DNA of 64,000 nucleotides, from contig NZ_ATNE01000001.1 of NCBI RefSeq assembly GCF_000454065.1, positions 64,501 through 128,500 of the forward strand. The letters are read 5' to 3'. The notes below the pieces were generated by a model. That model was not told the origin of the DNA and made no database searches. It saw only the letters and a program-made list of their open reading frames with translations. The stretch is from Brevibacillus thermoruber 423 (lineage in GTDB: Bacteria; Bacillota; Bacilli; Brevibacillales; Brevibacillaceae). The translations under genes and the position numbers were made by a program. Shown here one piece after another: positions 46,986-55,676 of this stretch (its first letter is position 1; every line of letters begins with the position of its first letter).

Positions 46986-47774
46986 ATGGCCATTTATTTG
47001 GTGTCGGATATTCACGGTCACTATCGGGTGCTGCGGGCAGCGTTGAATCGCGCCGCCTTTTCTCCGCAGCGCGGCGACCGCCTGTACGTCCTGGGGGACG
47101 TGGTGGACCGCGGACCGCAGTCGAGGGAAGCGCTCCGGTACCTGCTGAAACTGAGACAAACCTATCCGGACCGGATCGTTCTCTTGAAGGGCAACCACGA
47201 GCAGATGCTGCAGGATTGGCTGGAGGGGAAGGGAGACGCCAACCTCTACCTGCGGTTCAACGGCGGTGACGCCACCGTCCGCTCCTATCTCGGCCACCAG
47301 CCCCTGCGGCGCGCCTTCATGGGCGGCCTTCCTGCTCCGGCCGTTCAGGAAACGGCACGCAGCTACATTCTCTCCCGCTATCCCTACCTGCTGCCGTCGC
47401 TCGCCTCCCTGCCGCTGTACGCGGAAATGCCTGCCGATCCGGCATCCGGGACCCCGGCTGCCCTCTTCGTCCACGCCGGCATCCGTCCCGGCGTTCCGCT
47501 CGCCCAGCAGCGGCCCGAAGACCTCCTCTGGATCCGCCAGCCGTTTTACGAGTCCTACAGGGGAGAGACGGTGGTCGTGTTTGGCCACACGCCTGTCTCC
47601 ATCCTCCCCGGCTATACCGGGAGCGGGGTATGGCAGCGCGGCAGCCTGATCGGCATCGACGGCGGCGCGGCCTCCTGGCAGGGCGGTCTTTTGCTGGTGG
47701 AGTGGCCGTCGCTTCGCTACGTGTACGTACCGGTGCGAGAGATATATCCCACGCCGCGCATTCATCTTCGGTAG
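46986..47774 (+). CDS. Metallophosphoesterase (serine/threonine phosphatase PrpE/ApaH type)
   Basis: A 262-residue phosphatase with the calcineurin-like metal motifs SDIHGHY, GDVVDRGP, LKGNHEQM, FVHAGIRPG and VVFGHTPVS. It belongs to the PrpE/bis(5'-nucleosyl)-tetraphosphatase group; protein phosphatase versus Ap4A hydrolase cannot be separated by eye. GAGGAGG precedes the ATG. Confidence 0.9.
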   Translation: MAIYLVSDIHGHYRVLRAALNRAAFSPQRGDRLYVLGDVVDRGPQSREALRYLLKLRQTYPDRIVLLKGNHEQMLQDWLEGKGDANLYLRFNGGDATVRSYLGHQPLRRAFMGGLPAPAVQETARSYILSRYPYLLPSLASLPLYAEMPADPASGTPAALFVHAGIRPGVPLAQQRPEDLLWIRQPFYESYRGETVVVFGHTPVSILPGYTGSGVWQRGSLIGIDGGAASWQGGLLLVEWPSLRYVYVPVREIYPTPRIHLR

Positions 47775-48154
47775 CGCAGGATCAGCGGCGGTGGCACGGA
47801 CAGAGCGGTCCCTGCTTCCTGCAGCAGAGAAAGCCGCCGAAACAAAGTCGGCGGCTTTCCGTGCGTGTCTATGGTATGCTGCAGTTGTGAAATGACGATT
47901 CGCCCGCGGCAGCGGACTTTCTGCGACAAGCATAGAGCCTCGTCCGCCATGCTGCGCATGTTCGGCCGGGCTTTCTTTTCAACAGAGAGCGAAGGCGGTG
48001 TGAACGGATCACATCAGCCTGACAAACCGTAATCGCCACGCTTTACAACCCTTGCTCACCCTCATCCTCATCCGGCTCGTCCACCACACAGGGAAACAAC
48101 TGTGAGGAGCCATCCGCGCCCGCCTCCGGCAACTGTAGGCAGGCGCTTTTTTTT
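47775..48154 (+). other. Gene-free interval with three plus-strand hairpins
   Basis: 380 bases without a supportable CDS. An 11-bp stem (47827-47837 / 47845-47855) has a weak tail and probably ends the phosphatase mRNA. A second hairpin with a TTCTTTT tail lies near 47937-47985. A third (48116-48125 / 48137-48146) with eight T residues is a strong plus-strand terminator. Two terminators beyond the first suggest a separate short plus-strand transcript. Confidence 0.45.
48116..48154 (+). terminator. Strong plus-strand terminator
   Basis: A 10-bp stem with one mismatch is followed by TTTTTTTT. It faces the 3' end of the convergent nucleoside transporter gene. Confidence 0.75.
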
Positions 48155-49339
48155 CTACAAAAACAGACCGACCACCGTCGCCGACAGGATGGACGCCAGC
48201 GTGGAGCCGTACAGCAGCTTCAAGCCAAACGAGGCCACCTCGTCGCCCCGCTTTTCGTGCAGCGCCTTGACTGCGCCGGTGATGATGCCGATCGATCCAA
48301 AATTGGCGAAGCTGACGAGAAAGACGGAGACGATGCCCGCGGTTTTGGGAGAGAACTGCGCCGCCTGTTCCTTGAACGACAGCATCGCCACGAATTCGTT
48401 GGTCACGAGCTTTGTCGCCATGATCCCGCCGGCCTGCACTGCCTCCGCCCAGGGAATGCCCATCAAAAAGGCGACGGGGGCGAACAGGTAGCCGAGCACG
48501 GACTGAAACGACAGCCCGAACACGTACGAAAACAGATAGTCGATCAGATTCATCAGCGAGATAAACCCGATCAGCATCGCGGCGACGAGGATCGCCACCT
48601 TCAGTCCGTCCAGAATGCTCTCGCTGATCATCTGGAAAAAGGTCAGCTTCCGGCCAATCTCCTCCACCTCCAGCAGGTCCTCTTCCCTGCTGACCGTATA
48701 GGGATTGATCAGATTGGCGACGATCAGGGCGGAAAACATGTTCAGCACGATCGCCGTCACCACGTACCTGGGCTCCAGCATGGTCATGTACGCTCCGACG
48801 ATGGCGATGCTGACGGCGCTCATGGCCGAGGTGCAGAGCGTGTACAGCCGCTGTTTGGAGACCGCGCCCAACTGTTTTTTCGTCGTCAGAAACACTTCCG
48901 ATTGACCGAGGATGGCCGACGAAACGGCGATGTAGTTTTCCAGCTTGCCCATCCCGTTTACCGCGCTCAGGGCCAGTCCGACGCCGCGGATGATGACGGG
49001 CAGCAGGCGGAAGTAGTTGAGCATGCCGATCAGCACGGAAATAAAGATGATCGGCAGAAGCACATCGAGAAAGAAGTTGGAGACCCCCTGGTTTTCCAGT
49101 CCGCCAAAGACGAAATCGACCCCGGTGACCCCCAGCTCCATCAGCTTGCCAAACGCGCGGGACACGGCGCCGATCAGCGCCACTCCCACCTCTGTATTCA
49201 ACAGCACAAACGCCAGCACAAGCTGCACCGCCAGCATGATGGCGATCGGCCTAAGCCGGATGCCCCTGCGGTTGTAGCTGGCAAGCGTGCCCAAGAGAAA
49301 GACGAGAACGAGACCACTGACAAAAAAAGCAATCGACAT
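48155..49339 (-). CDS. NupC-family concentrative nucleoside transporter
   Basis: A 394-residue inner-membrane symporter importing nucleosides with protons or sodium. It is hydrophobic along its length, with the conserved GQSEVFLTTK, MATKLVTNEFVAM and SFANFGSIGIITGA motifs of the CNT family. ATG 49339 follows TTGGAGGT; the open frame beyond to 49513 overlaps the divergent bdbC gene. Specificity (pyrimidine versus purine) is not clear. Confidence 0.93.
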   Translation of the reverse strand: MSIAFFVSGLVLVFLLGTLASYNRRGIRLRPIAIMLAVQLVLAFVLLNTEVGVALIGAVSRAFGKLMELGVTGVDFVFGGLENQGVSNFFLDVLLPIIFISVLIGMLNYFRLLPVIIRGVGLALSAVNGMGKLENYIAVSSAILGQSEVFLTTKKQLGAVSKQRLYTLCTSAMSAVSIAIVGAYMTMLEPRYVVTAIVLNMFSALIVANLINPYTVSREEDLLEVEEIGRKLTFFQMISESILDGLKVAILVAAMLIGFISLMNLIDYLFSYVFGLSFQSVLGYLFAPVAFLMGIPWAEAVQAGGIMATKLVTNEFVAMLSFKEQAAQFSPKTAGIVSVFLVSFANFGSIGIITGAVKALHEKRGDEVASFGLKLLYGSTLASILSATVVGLFL

Positions 49340-49442
49340 GTAAACCTCCAACCTTATCAATTCGTCCGGTTTTCCGTAGTATGCGTCATTGTCTTTCCAA
49401 ACCATTACTCGACGGAATCCAATGACTTTCACAAATATTACT

Positions 49443-49471
49443 TTGAATAAGTTACTTCCCATTCGTAATGT
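49443..49471 (+). promoter_or_regulatory. Probable promoter of bdbC
   Basis: TTGAAT (49443-49448) and TAATGT (49466-49471), 17 bases apart, lie 28 bases before the bdbC start. Confidence 0.4.
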
Positions 49472-49498
49472 GTGGTAAGATGAGGACGAGGTGTTGAT

Positions 49499-49927
49499 AT
49501 GCGACGAGAACAAATCAAGGAATACGCGCTGTTCGGTTCATGGGTGGTATCGCTCATCGCCACGGCTGGAAGCCTGTTTTTTTCGGAGGTGATGAAATAC
49601 ATTCCCTGCGAACTGTGCTGGTTCCAGCGGATTTTCATGTACCCGCTGGTCATTCTGTTGGGAGTCGCCGCCGCCAAAAAAGATTACCGCATGTCGTCAT
49701 ACGCCTTGATTCTGTCTGTCATCGGCGGATGCATCTCCCTGTACCACTACCTGATTCAGAAAGTACCCGCGCTGAACGATCTGGGTACCGCTTGCGGCAT
49801 CATTCCCTGCAACACGGATTATATCAACTGGCTGGGCTTCATCACCATACCTTTTCTCGCCCTGGTCGCCTTCATCATGATTGCTGTGCTGCAAGTCTTC
49901 ATCCGCAGATACGAAAAGGAGAGCTAA
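49499..49927 (+). CDS. bdbC: Disulfide bond oxidoreductase BdbC (DsbB-like)
   Basis: A 142-residue protein with four TM helices that passes electrons from a thiol oxidase partner to quinone. Two cysteine pairs are visible: CELC in the first outer loop (KYIPCELCWFQRI) and CGIIPC in the second (GTACGIIPCNTDY). It is followed after three bases by a thioredoxin-fold gene, its likely redox partner. In B. subtilis BdbC works with BdbD in competence and secretion. Confidence 0.95.
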   Translation: MRREQIKEYALFGSWVVSLIATAGSLFFSEVMKYIPCELCWFQRIFMYPLVILLGVAAAKKDYRMSSYALILSVIGGCISLYHYLIQKVPALNDLGTACGIIPCNTDYINWLGFITIPFLALVAFIMIAVLQVFIRRYEKES

Positions 49928-49930
49928 GTC

Positions 49931-50398
49931 ATGAAAAAGGTCATCGTCCTTTCGGTCATTGTGGCCGCCCTGTTGATCGCCGCGATCGTCTACTCCGACA
50001 TCGCGAACCAAAAAGCGGCGGAAGGCAATCCCTTTGGCAAGGCCAACCTGCATCCGGCCACGATCGAACAACTGAATGATCCGCTCTACGACAACCAGAT
50101 TCTCCCTGATCAACTGAAAGCAAAGCTGGACGGGAAAGAGGAACTGTTCGTCTACTTTTACAGCCCCACCTGCGAGCACTGCCGGGCTACCACTCCCATC
50201 CTGGTGCCGGTGGCGAAAGAGCTGAAGGTGGACGTGAAAAAGCACAACTTGCTGGAGTTCAGCGCCAGTTGGGACGCGTACGGCATCGAGTTTACCCCGA
50301 CCCTGGTCCACTACAAGGACGGCAAGGAAGTCTCCCGCCTCGTCGGCGAACAAACCGCCGAGCAGTTGAAAGCCTGGTTCCTGGAGCAAACGAAATGA
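49931..50398 (+). CDS. Membrane-anchored thioredoxin-fold protein, partner of BdbC
   Basis: A 155-residue protein with one N-terminal TM helix (about 4-22) and an extracytoplasmic thioredoxin domain with active site YSPTCEHCRATTP. The cis-Pro is in GIEFTPTLVHYKDG. It most likely acts as the dithiol oxidant re-oxidised by BdbC, although its CEHC active site differs from the CPxC of DsbA/BdbD. It is not a BdbD orthologue by length. Confidence 0.88.
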   Translation: MKKVIVLSVIVAALLIAAIVYSDIANQKAAEGNPFGKANLHPATIEQLNDPLYDNQILPDQLKAKLDGKEELFVYFYSPTCEHCRATTPILVPVAKELKVDVKKHNLLEFSASWDAYGIEFTPTLVHYKDGKEVSRLVGEQTAEQLKAWFLEQTK

Positions 50399-50404
50399 CA
50401 TGAG

Positions 50405-50427
50405 CCTCCCCCTGCGGGAGGTTTTCC
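50405..50427 (+). terminator. Terminator of the bdbC operon
   Basis: CCTCCC/GGGAGG (50405-50410 / 50416-50421) with a TTTTCC tail directly after the stop. Confidence 0.75.
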
Positions 50428-50640
50428 TGTGCCGTTGGCCATAAAGGTGGCGGTTGTGTGAACACTCCGTCCATCCGTCCGGAAATAGCCCGTTCGAGCC
50501 ATAAGGCTTTTCCCTGCTTTTGCCTATAATGGTGAAGGAGGCGGGACGTCCGCAATCGAGCCCGCCTTTGGGGAGAGGCGATCATCCCGACGGCGACTGC
50601 CTGCGCGTCGGGAACAGGAAAGAAAGAGGGGACATTCAGC

Positions 50641-51444
50641 ATGAAGCAATACATAGCAGCATTGGCCGTGGCGCTGGCCCTGATGGCCGCCGGCTGCGGC
50701 AGCCAGGAAGAAGCCGCGCCGTCCGCCAGTCCGGTGGAAGTGGCGCTGGCCCTCGCGCCGAAGGAACCGGTCGCCGGAGAAGCGATCACCTTTGCCGTCA
50801 CGGTGACACAGGACGGCGCTCCCGTCAACGACGCCAGAAGCGTGGAGTTTGAACTGTGGAAAGACGGGCAGGAACAGCACGAAATGATTCCCGCGGCGCT
50901 GGAGAAAGACGGCGTCTACACGGCGCAAAAAACATTTGCCGAACCCGGCTCCTATTACGTGATGTACCACGTGACCGCGCGCGACTTCCACAACATGCAG
51001 AAGCATCCGTTTACGGTCAGGGCAGCCGGTGGCGGCGAACCCGCGTCCCAACCGGCCGAACATGCCGCAGGTGCCCCCGACGGTCACAACAGCGGGCAGG
51101 CCGCCGATCACGAGCACGGCGGCGAACACGGCGCGAATCACCGGCACACCAGCGGCGTCGACTATCACTTCCAGCCGGCCGACACGCTCACAGCCAACGA
51201 AGCGGCCGCTCTGACCGTCCGCCTGACGAAAGACAACCAGCCGCTTGCCAAGGCCGCGGTGCGTTTTGAATACTGGCGCGCCGGCGAAGAACGCCACCAG
51301 TTTGTCGACGCGGCGGAAACGCAGCCGGGCGTATACGGCGCATCCGTCACCCTGCCCGCTTCCGGTGACTACACCGTCAACGTCCACGTGGAAAAAGACG
51401 AAACGATCCACGACCACAAGGAGTATACCCTCCACGTCCGATAA
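50641..51444 (+). CDS. Lipoprotein with two YtkA-like domains and a His-rich linker
   Basis: A 267-residue lipoprotein (lipobox LMAAGC, Cys19). Two beta-sandwich FixH/YtkA-like domains (about 30-128 and 170-267) share the pattern VEFELWKDGQEQHEMIPAAL / VRFEYWRAGEERHQFVDAAE. Between them is a His-rich stretch (DGHNSGQAADHEHGGEHG, NHRHTSG), suggesting metal binding, perhaps copper. YtkA-like proteins are often linked to copper or cytochrome oxidase assembly. The two domains look like an internal duplication. Monocistronic; GAAAGAGGGG precedes the ATG. Confidence 0.82.
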   Translation: MKQYIAALAVALALMAAGCGSQEEAAPSASPVEVALALAPKEPVAGEAITFAVTVTQDGAPVNDARSVEFELWKDGQEQHEMIPAALEKDGVYTAQKTFAEPGSYYVMYHVTARDFHNMQKHPFTVRAAGGGEPASQPAEHAAGAPDGHNSGQAADHEHGGEHGANHRHTSGVDYHFQPADTLTANEAAALTVRLTKDNQPLAKAAVRFEYWRAGEERHQFVDAAETQPGVYGASVTLPASGDYTVNVHVEKDETIHDHKEYTLHVR

Positions 51445-51608
51445 TCGCGGCGAAAACCCTTGCATGTGCAAGGGTTTTCCTGTACGTTGAAGCCAAACGA
51501 AGAAATCCGCGCCGCGATCGTCTGCGGCGGCTGCAGGCGGTGAATGTCCTGGTCGATCGCATGGCGCGCCATGGGTGAAAGAGAAAACGAACAGGGGAGA
51601 GGATCCTG

Positions 51609-52859
51609 ATGAAAGTGAACAGAACATTCGGACTGCTGCTCGTCCTCAGTCTGTGCCTGACGGCAGGGCTTGTCCATCCGGCTGCGGCTGCCCCCAAAAC
51701 GTCCGTGGTGCTGGACGGGTACCCGCTGGCATTCCCTGCGGAACCGCGGATCGTGAACGGGTACACGATGGTGCCGTTTCGGGCGATTGCCGAATCGCTC
51801 GGCATCAGCGTGCAGTGGGACGGGACGACACGGACGATCACGGCGGCCAAAGGCGGCACAACCGTGCGGATGCAGCTCCACAATCCGACCGTGACCGTCA
51901 ACGGCGCCCCTGTCCGGCTGCCGGTCGCGCCGTTTGAACAAGACGGCCACACGCTGATCCCGCTGTCGTTTTTCAGCACGCAGTTTGGCGCCGCGGTGAG
52001 CTGGGACGGGACGACGCGCACCGTCTCCGTCACGTCTCCGCGCGAACGGATGTACAGCCTGGCCTTTTACGCCATCTCGTCGTTTTCCCAGCGGCAGCTC
52101 ATTCCGTCGTTTGACGCCGTCGCCTTCGGATGGGCGCGGATCGACGGCAGCGGGCAGTTGACGCTGACGGGGAATGACTTTTACTGGCCCAAACCGGCGG
52201 GCGCCATCACCCCGGAGGTGATCGTGGAGGACGCCAAACAGCAGGGCACCGCCCCCTATCTGATGGTCTTCGCCACAGACGGAACGGGCGAACTGACCCG
52301 GCTGCTGTCCGATCCGGCTCTGCGGCAGCAGGCGGTACAGCAAATCGTCTCGCTCGCCAACGAGCGGGGATTTGCCGGCGTCGCGCTTGATTTTGAAGGC
52401 CTTGGCCTGGATGGCGACATCGCAGCCGCCCGGCAGCAGTACACCGATTTTGTCCGGCTGCTCGCCCACCATCTGCACGAGTCGGGCCTGTCGCTCTCGC
52501 TGGTACTGCATCCGCCGAACGGGGCGTATAAAGGGTACGATTTCGCCGCGTTGGGGCAGTTGGCCAACGAGCTGATCCTGATGGCGTACGCTTATGGGGA
52601 CGAAAAGCAGCCCGAGCCGATCGCCAAGGTGGACGAGGCGGTCAAGCTGGCGATGGCCCAGGTGCCCAAGGAAAAACTGCTGCTCGGTATCTCGCTCGCC
52701 AGCGAAAACGAGCAGACGGTCAACGGCAAGATCGGGCTGGCCAAACGCTACGGCCTGAAAGGCATTGCCCTCTGGCGGCTGGGCCTTCTCACCGAGCCGG
52801 AGCGGGCACAGATCGAACGGACGATCGAATGGAAGCAGGGGCAGCCCGTCACGCAGTAG
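51609..52859 (+). CDS. Secreted GH18-like protein with copper amine oxidase N-terminal (stalk) domain
   Basis: A 416-residue exported protein with a signal peptide (1-28, ending AAAA). Residues ~32-145 form a copper-amine-oxidase-N-like domain of two repeats (GYTMVPFRAIAESLGISVQW and GHTLIPLSFFSTQFGAAVSW). The rest resembles a glycoside hydrolase 18 barrel of the spore-coat YaaH/YdhD type, with GFAGVALDFEGL as the DxxDxDxE remnant (Asp-Phe-Glu kept), and ELILMAYAYG. The combination suggests a cell-wall-associated hydrolase. Confidence 0.85.
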   Translation: MKVNRTFGLLLVLSLCLTAGLVHPAAAAPKTSVVLDGYPLAFPAEPRIVNGYTMVPFRAIAESLGISVQWDGTTRTITAAKGGTTVRMQLHNPTVTVNGAPVRLPVAPFEQDGHTLIPLSFFSTQFGAAVSWDGTTRTVSVTSPRERMYSLAFYAISSFSQRQLIPSFDAVAFGWARIDGSGQLTLTGNDFYWPKPAGAITPEVIVEDAKQQGTAPYLMVFATDGTGELTRLLSDPALRQQAVQQIVSLANERGFAGVALDFEGLGLDGDIAAARQQYTDFVRLLAHHLHESGLSLSLVLHPPNGAYKGYDFAALGQLANELILMAYAYGDEKQPEPIAKVDEAVKLAMAQVPKEKLLLGISLASENEQTVNGKIGLAKRYGLKGIALWRLGLLTEPERAQIERTIEWKQGQPVTQ

Positions 52860-52923
52860 CCATTTACGTGTTTCCGCAGCGGACCATGCCGAAAACTTCC
52901 TGACCGGTGTTTATGCCTTCCCC

Positions 52924-52970
52924 AAAAACAGCCCTATGGTGCAGGAACAACGCACCGAAGGGCTGTTTTT
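52924..52970. terminator. Bidirectional terminator after the GH18-like gene
   Basis: A 12-bp arm (52924-52935 / 52959-52970) with inner GGTGC/GCACC pairing and A/T flanks. Confidence 0.8.
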
Positions 52971-53026
52971 CGTCTGCGGCCGCTTGCAGCAAACAGGCGG
53001 ACGCTGCACTCCCGCTGGAAACCATG

Positions 53027-53054
53027 TTGTAATTTTCCAGGATTCAGGTAAAAT
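53027..53054 (+). promoter_or_regulatory. Promoter of the mini-ORF/GreA-like unit
   Basis: TTGTAA (53027-53032) and TAAAAT (53049-53054) are 16 bases apart, about 60 bases before the mini-ORF. Confidence 0.55.
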
Positions 53055-53117
53055 GGAAGCAAGGTCCCATGCGGTTGGAGCAGGGGGCCACATTCTTTTA
53101 TTCGGAGGAGATTGTAT

Positions 53118-53210
53118 ATGAAAATGAGGCGAACGCCCTGGCGACTCACCACCTTTGCTGACCGGTGGTCCATACCAATACGAATAGGAGATGATTACGG
53201 TGAACCGTAG
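53118..53210 (+). CDS. 30-codon mini-ORF (possible leader peptide)
   Basis: ATG 53118 is preceded by GGAGGAG at seven bases, one of the best ribosome-binding sites in the region. It encodes a 30-residue peptide starting MKMRRTPWRLTTFADRW, and its stop (53208-53210) lies inside the start region of the next gene (GTG 53200). The overlap suggests translational coupling or a regulatory leader. The peptide has three Trp/Phe aromatic and several Arg residues but no clear run of one amino acid. Confidence 0.5.
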   Translation: MKMRRTPWRLTTFADRWSIPIRIGDDYGEP

Positions 53211-53637
53211 TACCCTTACGCCCCTGCACCGCCGACTGGTGGAGCAGCTTGTCTATTTTGACGAACAGCGCATTCCGTTCCTGGATTTGCATTTTGCCGG
53301 AAAACAGGCCGAGCGCCAAAAAGCCAGTCAGTGGCTGGATCAGTACGTATCCACAGTGGAATCCCTGCTTCATGAGACAGCCGGGAACACGACTTCCGAT
53401 CTGCCCAGGGTGGTGATCGGATCGCAAGTAACGCTGCACTATGTTGAGGATGGGTACGAGGAGCAGTTGACGATCTGCTTCCCGGAACAGACCGATCCGG
53501 ATGCGGGACGCATCTCGTTCCTTTCGCCCCTCGGTCGACAGTTGTTGATGCATGCCGTAGACGACACGCTGCGCCTGGAAATGCCCATGGGCACGGCAGA
53601 GGTGATCGTCCGCGCCATCCGCTTCGTCGACTGGTAA
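53200..53637 (+). CDS. GreA/GreB C-terminal-domain-like protein
   Basis: A ~145-residue protein. The C-terminal half has the pattern of the transcript-cleavage factor GreA FKBP-like domain: VVIGSQVTLHYVEDGYEEQL, then RISFLSPLGRQLLMHAVDDTL and the VEFP-like LEMPMGTAEVIVRAI. The N-terminal part is not the classic GreA coiled coil, so it may bind RNA polymerase without cleavage activity. The start is GTG 53200 (nine bases from AGGAG) or ATG 53191. Confidence 0.75.
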   Translation: MNRSTLTPLHRRLVEQLVYFDEQRIPFLDLHFAGKQAERQKASQWLDQYVSTVESLLHETAGNTTSDLPRVVIGSQVTLHYVEDGYEEQLTICFPEQTDPDAGRISFLSPLGRQLLMHAVDDTLRLEMPMGTAEVIVRAIRFVDW

Positions 53638-53752
53638 CGTGGAAAACAACGGCAATCCCGTCTGCCGCGGATTGCTGTGCACATACACCTCCCGAACGGC
53701 GGCCATCGGCAAAGGATGGCCGCTCCTCATCCCCCCGTGCACATCGCCCGCG

Positions 53753-55375
53753 TCATCTGCCTGCTCCGATCCGCACGCGGCTCGCCTGCACGAGCGACAG
53801 AAGGTATGCTTTCACGTCCACGATGCGGGCGGGCGGCGCGGGCAGTCTCCCTTTCCCCGCCGCGATGAAGGGGAACAGGGAATCCACGCGGTGCAGTCCC
53901 CCGTGGTTGCCCCCGCCCGGATGGTTGGGCGACCCGTTGGCGTGAAATTCGGCGCCGGGAACGGCCGTCACCACCAGGTAATCGCCGGGATGCGAATGCA
54001 GCGCGCCATGCAGCCGGGTCAGTCCATCGGGATATTCCCGTGAATGGATGCGCCCGGTGACGGCATCGCGGGCCAGGCCCAGCACCGCCCAGTCCCCCTC
54101 CACGTCCCATGTGCGCCCGTACGGGTCCCGGTACGTCCCGCCGAGTCGGAAGCGAAGACGGCTGCCGCTGCCTCCTCTCTGGACCTGAACCCACTCCCCT
54201 TCTTTCCAGGCGATCAGATCGATCCGCGGCTCGTTGCCCAGCGCTCCGGCCAGTCCGGACAGCGGCGCCCGCGGCGACAAGGCGTACACGTAACACATCC
54301 GGCCGTTGACGGCGATCGCGACATCGTCGTCGGCGCCCGCCTGCCTTCCCATCGGCAGGACGCGGTACCCGGCAGCGGCCATCATCTTGTCCAGCTCGAT
54401 GACCGCAGCCGTCCTGTCCGCCGCCGTCGATGCCACTCCGCTGTCGCCCATGACGACAAACACATGGTGCTCCAGCGCCCGCCGCCAATCGCCGAACGCG
54501 TTGAGGATGATCTGCAGCTGCCGGTCCATGTTTTCCACGCCGGACGTATCGCCGGGGCCGTTTTTGTGCAGCCGTCCGTCCATGTCGGGAAAATAGGCAA
54601 CCGTCACATCCGGAAGCCGTCCCCCTCCCGCCAGGCTGACGAGGCTCTGAGCGGTGTAGGCGTCGTTGAAGCCGAACGACTGCAGCGGTCCCTCCGGCAG
54701 CGGCTGATTCGTCACGCTGGACAGCGTCCCGAAGCCGAGCAGATGCGGCCCCATGACGGAAACCTTCTGCGTCTTCAGGACGAGGTTGGCCAGATTGGCC
54801 GGCAGGACCAGTTCGTGCGGGACGCTGCCCCGGTAGATCAGACCGTTGATGGAGGCGGAGGTGAATCCCGCCTGATCCAGCGCTTCATGCAGCGTCTCGA
54901 CCCGCTTGGAAAGATGCTGCTGATTCAGGTTGTACAAGCTGTCCGTCAAAAGCTGCCGGGGGCCGTTCTGCCAAACGGCACGCGAGCCGTCGCCGTAGTT
55001 GACGATCCGTTTCTCCGCGGCGTGATACCAGAGCAGCCCGGGAATTCCGTGCCCGTCGGCATAGGTTCCGGTCAACAGCGAGCTGTCGATGGTGACCGAC
55101 ATGGTGGGAAAGGAGCTGATGACATCCCGCTTGTACACGCCGTTCTCGATGAGAAACCGGAGCGCCGGCAGCTTGTTGGCGGCGAGCAGCCGGTCGATCG
55201 ACGGGGACAGCAGGGAATCGACCAGCAGGACGATGACCTTGTGCCTGTCGGCAGTCGTTTGGAGACGGGCTGTCCCGGACGGGGGCGTCTCATCCGCATT
55301 CGGACCGCCGCAGGAGACGATGGCGAGAGACAGCAGGGCAGAGACAATCAGCGCGGCACATGTTTTTCGCAACAC
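53753..55375 (-). CDS. Alkaline phosphatase-superfamily lipoprotein (phosphodiesterase/nucleotide pyrophosphatase-like)
   Basis: A 540-residue lipoprotein (lipobox AIVSC, Cys22) with the type-I phosphodiesterase fold. Metal and nucleophile regions: VIVLLVDSLL, SSFPTMSVTIDSSLLTG, YADGHGIPGLLWY, AYFPDMDGRLHKNG and the C-terminal PGGGNHGGLHR. The motif usually written DHG is GDSGV here, so a histidine ligand is replaced by Ser. Residues 360-450 form an insertion. The start is GTG 55375 after GGAGGA. The substrate is unknown. Confidence 0.85.
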   Translation of the reverse strand: MLRKTCAALIVSALLSLAIVSCGGPNADETPPSGTARLQTTADRHKVIVLLVDSLLSPSIDRLLAANKLPALRFLIENGVYKRDVISSFPTMSVTIDSSLLTGTYADGHGIPGLLWYHAAEKRIVNYGDGSRAVWQNGPRQLLTDSLYNLNQQHLSKRVETLHEALDQAGFTSASINGLIYRGSVPHELVLPANLANLVLKTQKVSVMGPHLLGFGTLSSVTNQPLPEGPLQSFGFNDAYTAQSLVSLAGGGRLPDVTVAYFPDMDGRLHKNGPGDTSGVENMDRQLQIILNAFGDWRRALEHHVFVVMGDSGVASTAADRTAAVIELDKMMAAAGYRVLPMGRQAGADDDVAIAVNGRMCYVYALSPRAPLSGLAGALGNEPRIDLIAWKEGEWVQVQRGGSGSRLRFRLGGTYRDPYGRTWDVEGDWAVLGLARDAVTGRIHSREYPDGLTRLHGALHSHPGDYLVVTAVPGAEFHANGSPNHPGGGNHGGLHRVDSLFPFIAAGKGRLPAPPARIVDVKAYLLSLVQASRVRIGAGR

Positions 55376-55555
55376 AATCGATCCTCCGTACCGTACGAGA
55401 AGTAGTCTTGTCGATATGGTTACATTTCCCGCACACCCAAAGGTTTATCCTCTCAAGGCCCGCCATCCGGCCGCGCATGAAACATCGTCCCACGCCGTGC
55501 ACGCCGGCCAATCCCCCGGCGGCCATCTCAAGCGCCCATTGCGGACACACCGACA

Positions 55556-55585
55556 TTTTCAATTGACAAAAAATTGCGATATAAT
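55556..55585 (+). promoter_or_regulatory. Promoter of the cation/proton antiporter gene
   Basis: A perfect TATAAT (55580-55585) has a weak -35 TTTTCA at 18 bases; a TTGACA lies only 11 bases away and is badly spaced. Confidence 0.4.
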
Positions 55586-55676
55586 TACATATTGCCCTGT
55601 GAAACGTTCGGCAGCACGGAGATAAAACGAATGGCTGGCATCGGTCCTGCCGATTCATGTGAAAGTAGGTGAGTGC

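Noticed and set aside
55586..55676. Possible c-di-AMP riboswitch before the K+/H+ antiporter
   Set aside because: The leader is only about 90 bases and lacks the conserved blocks of that riboswitch class.
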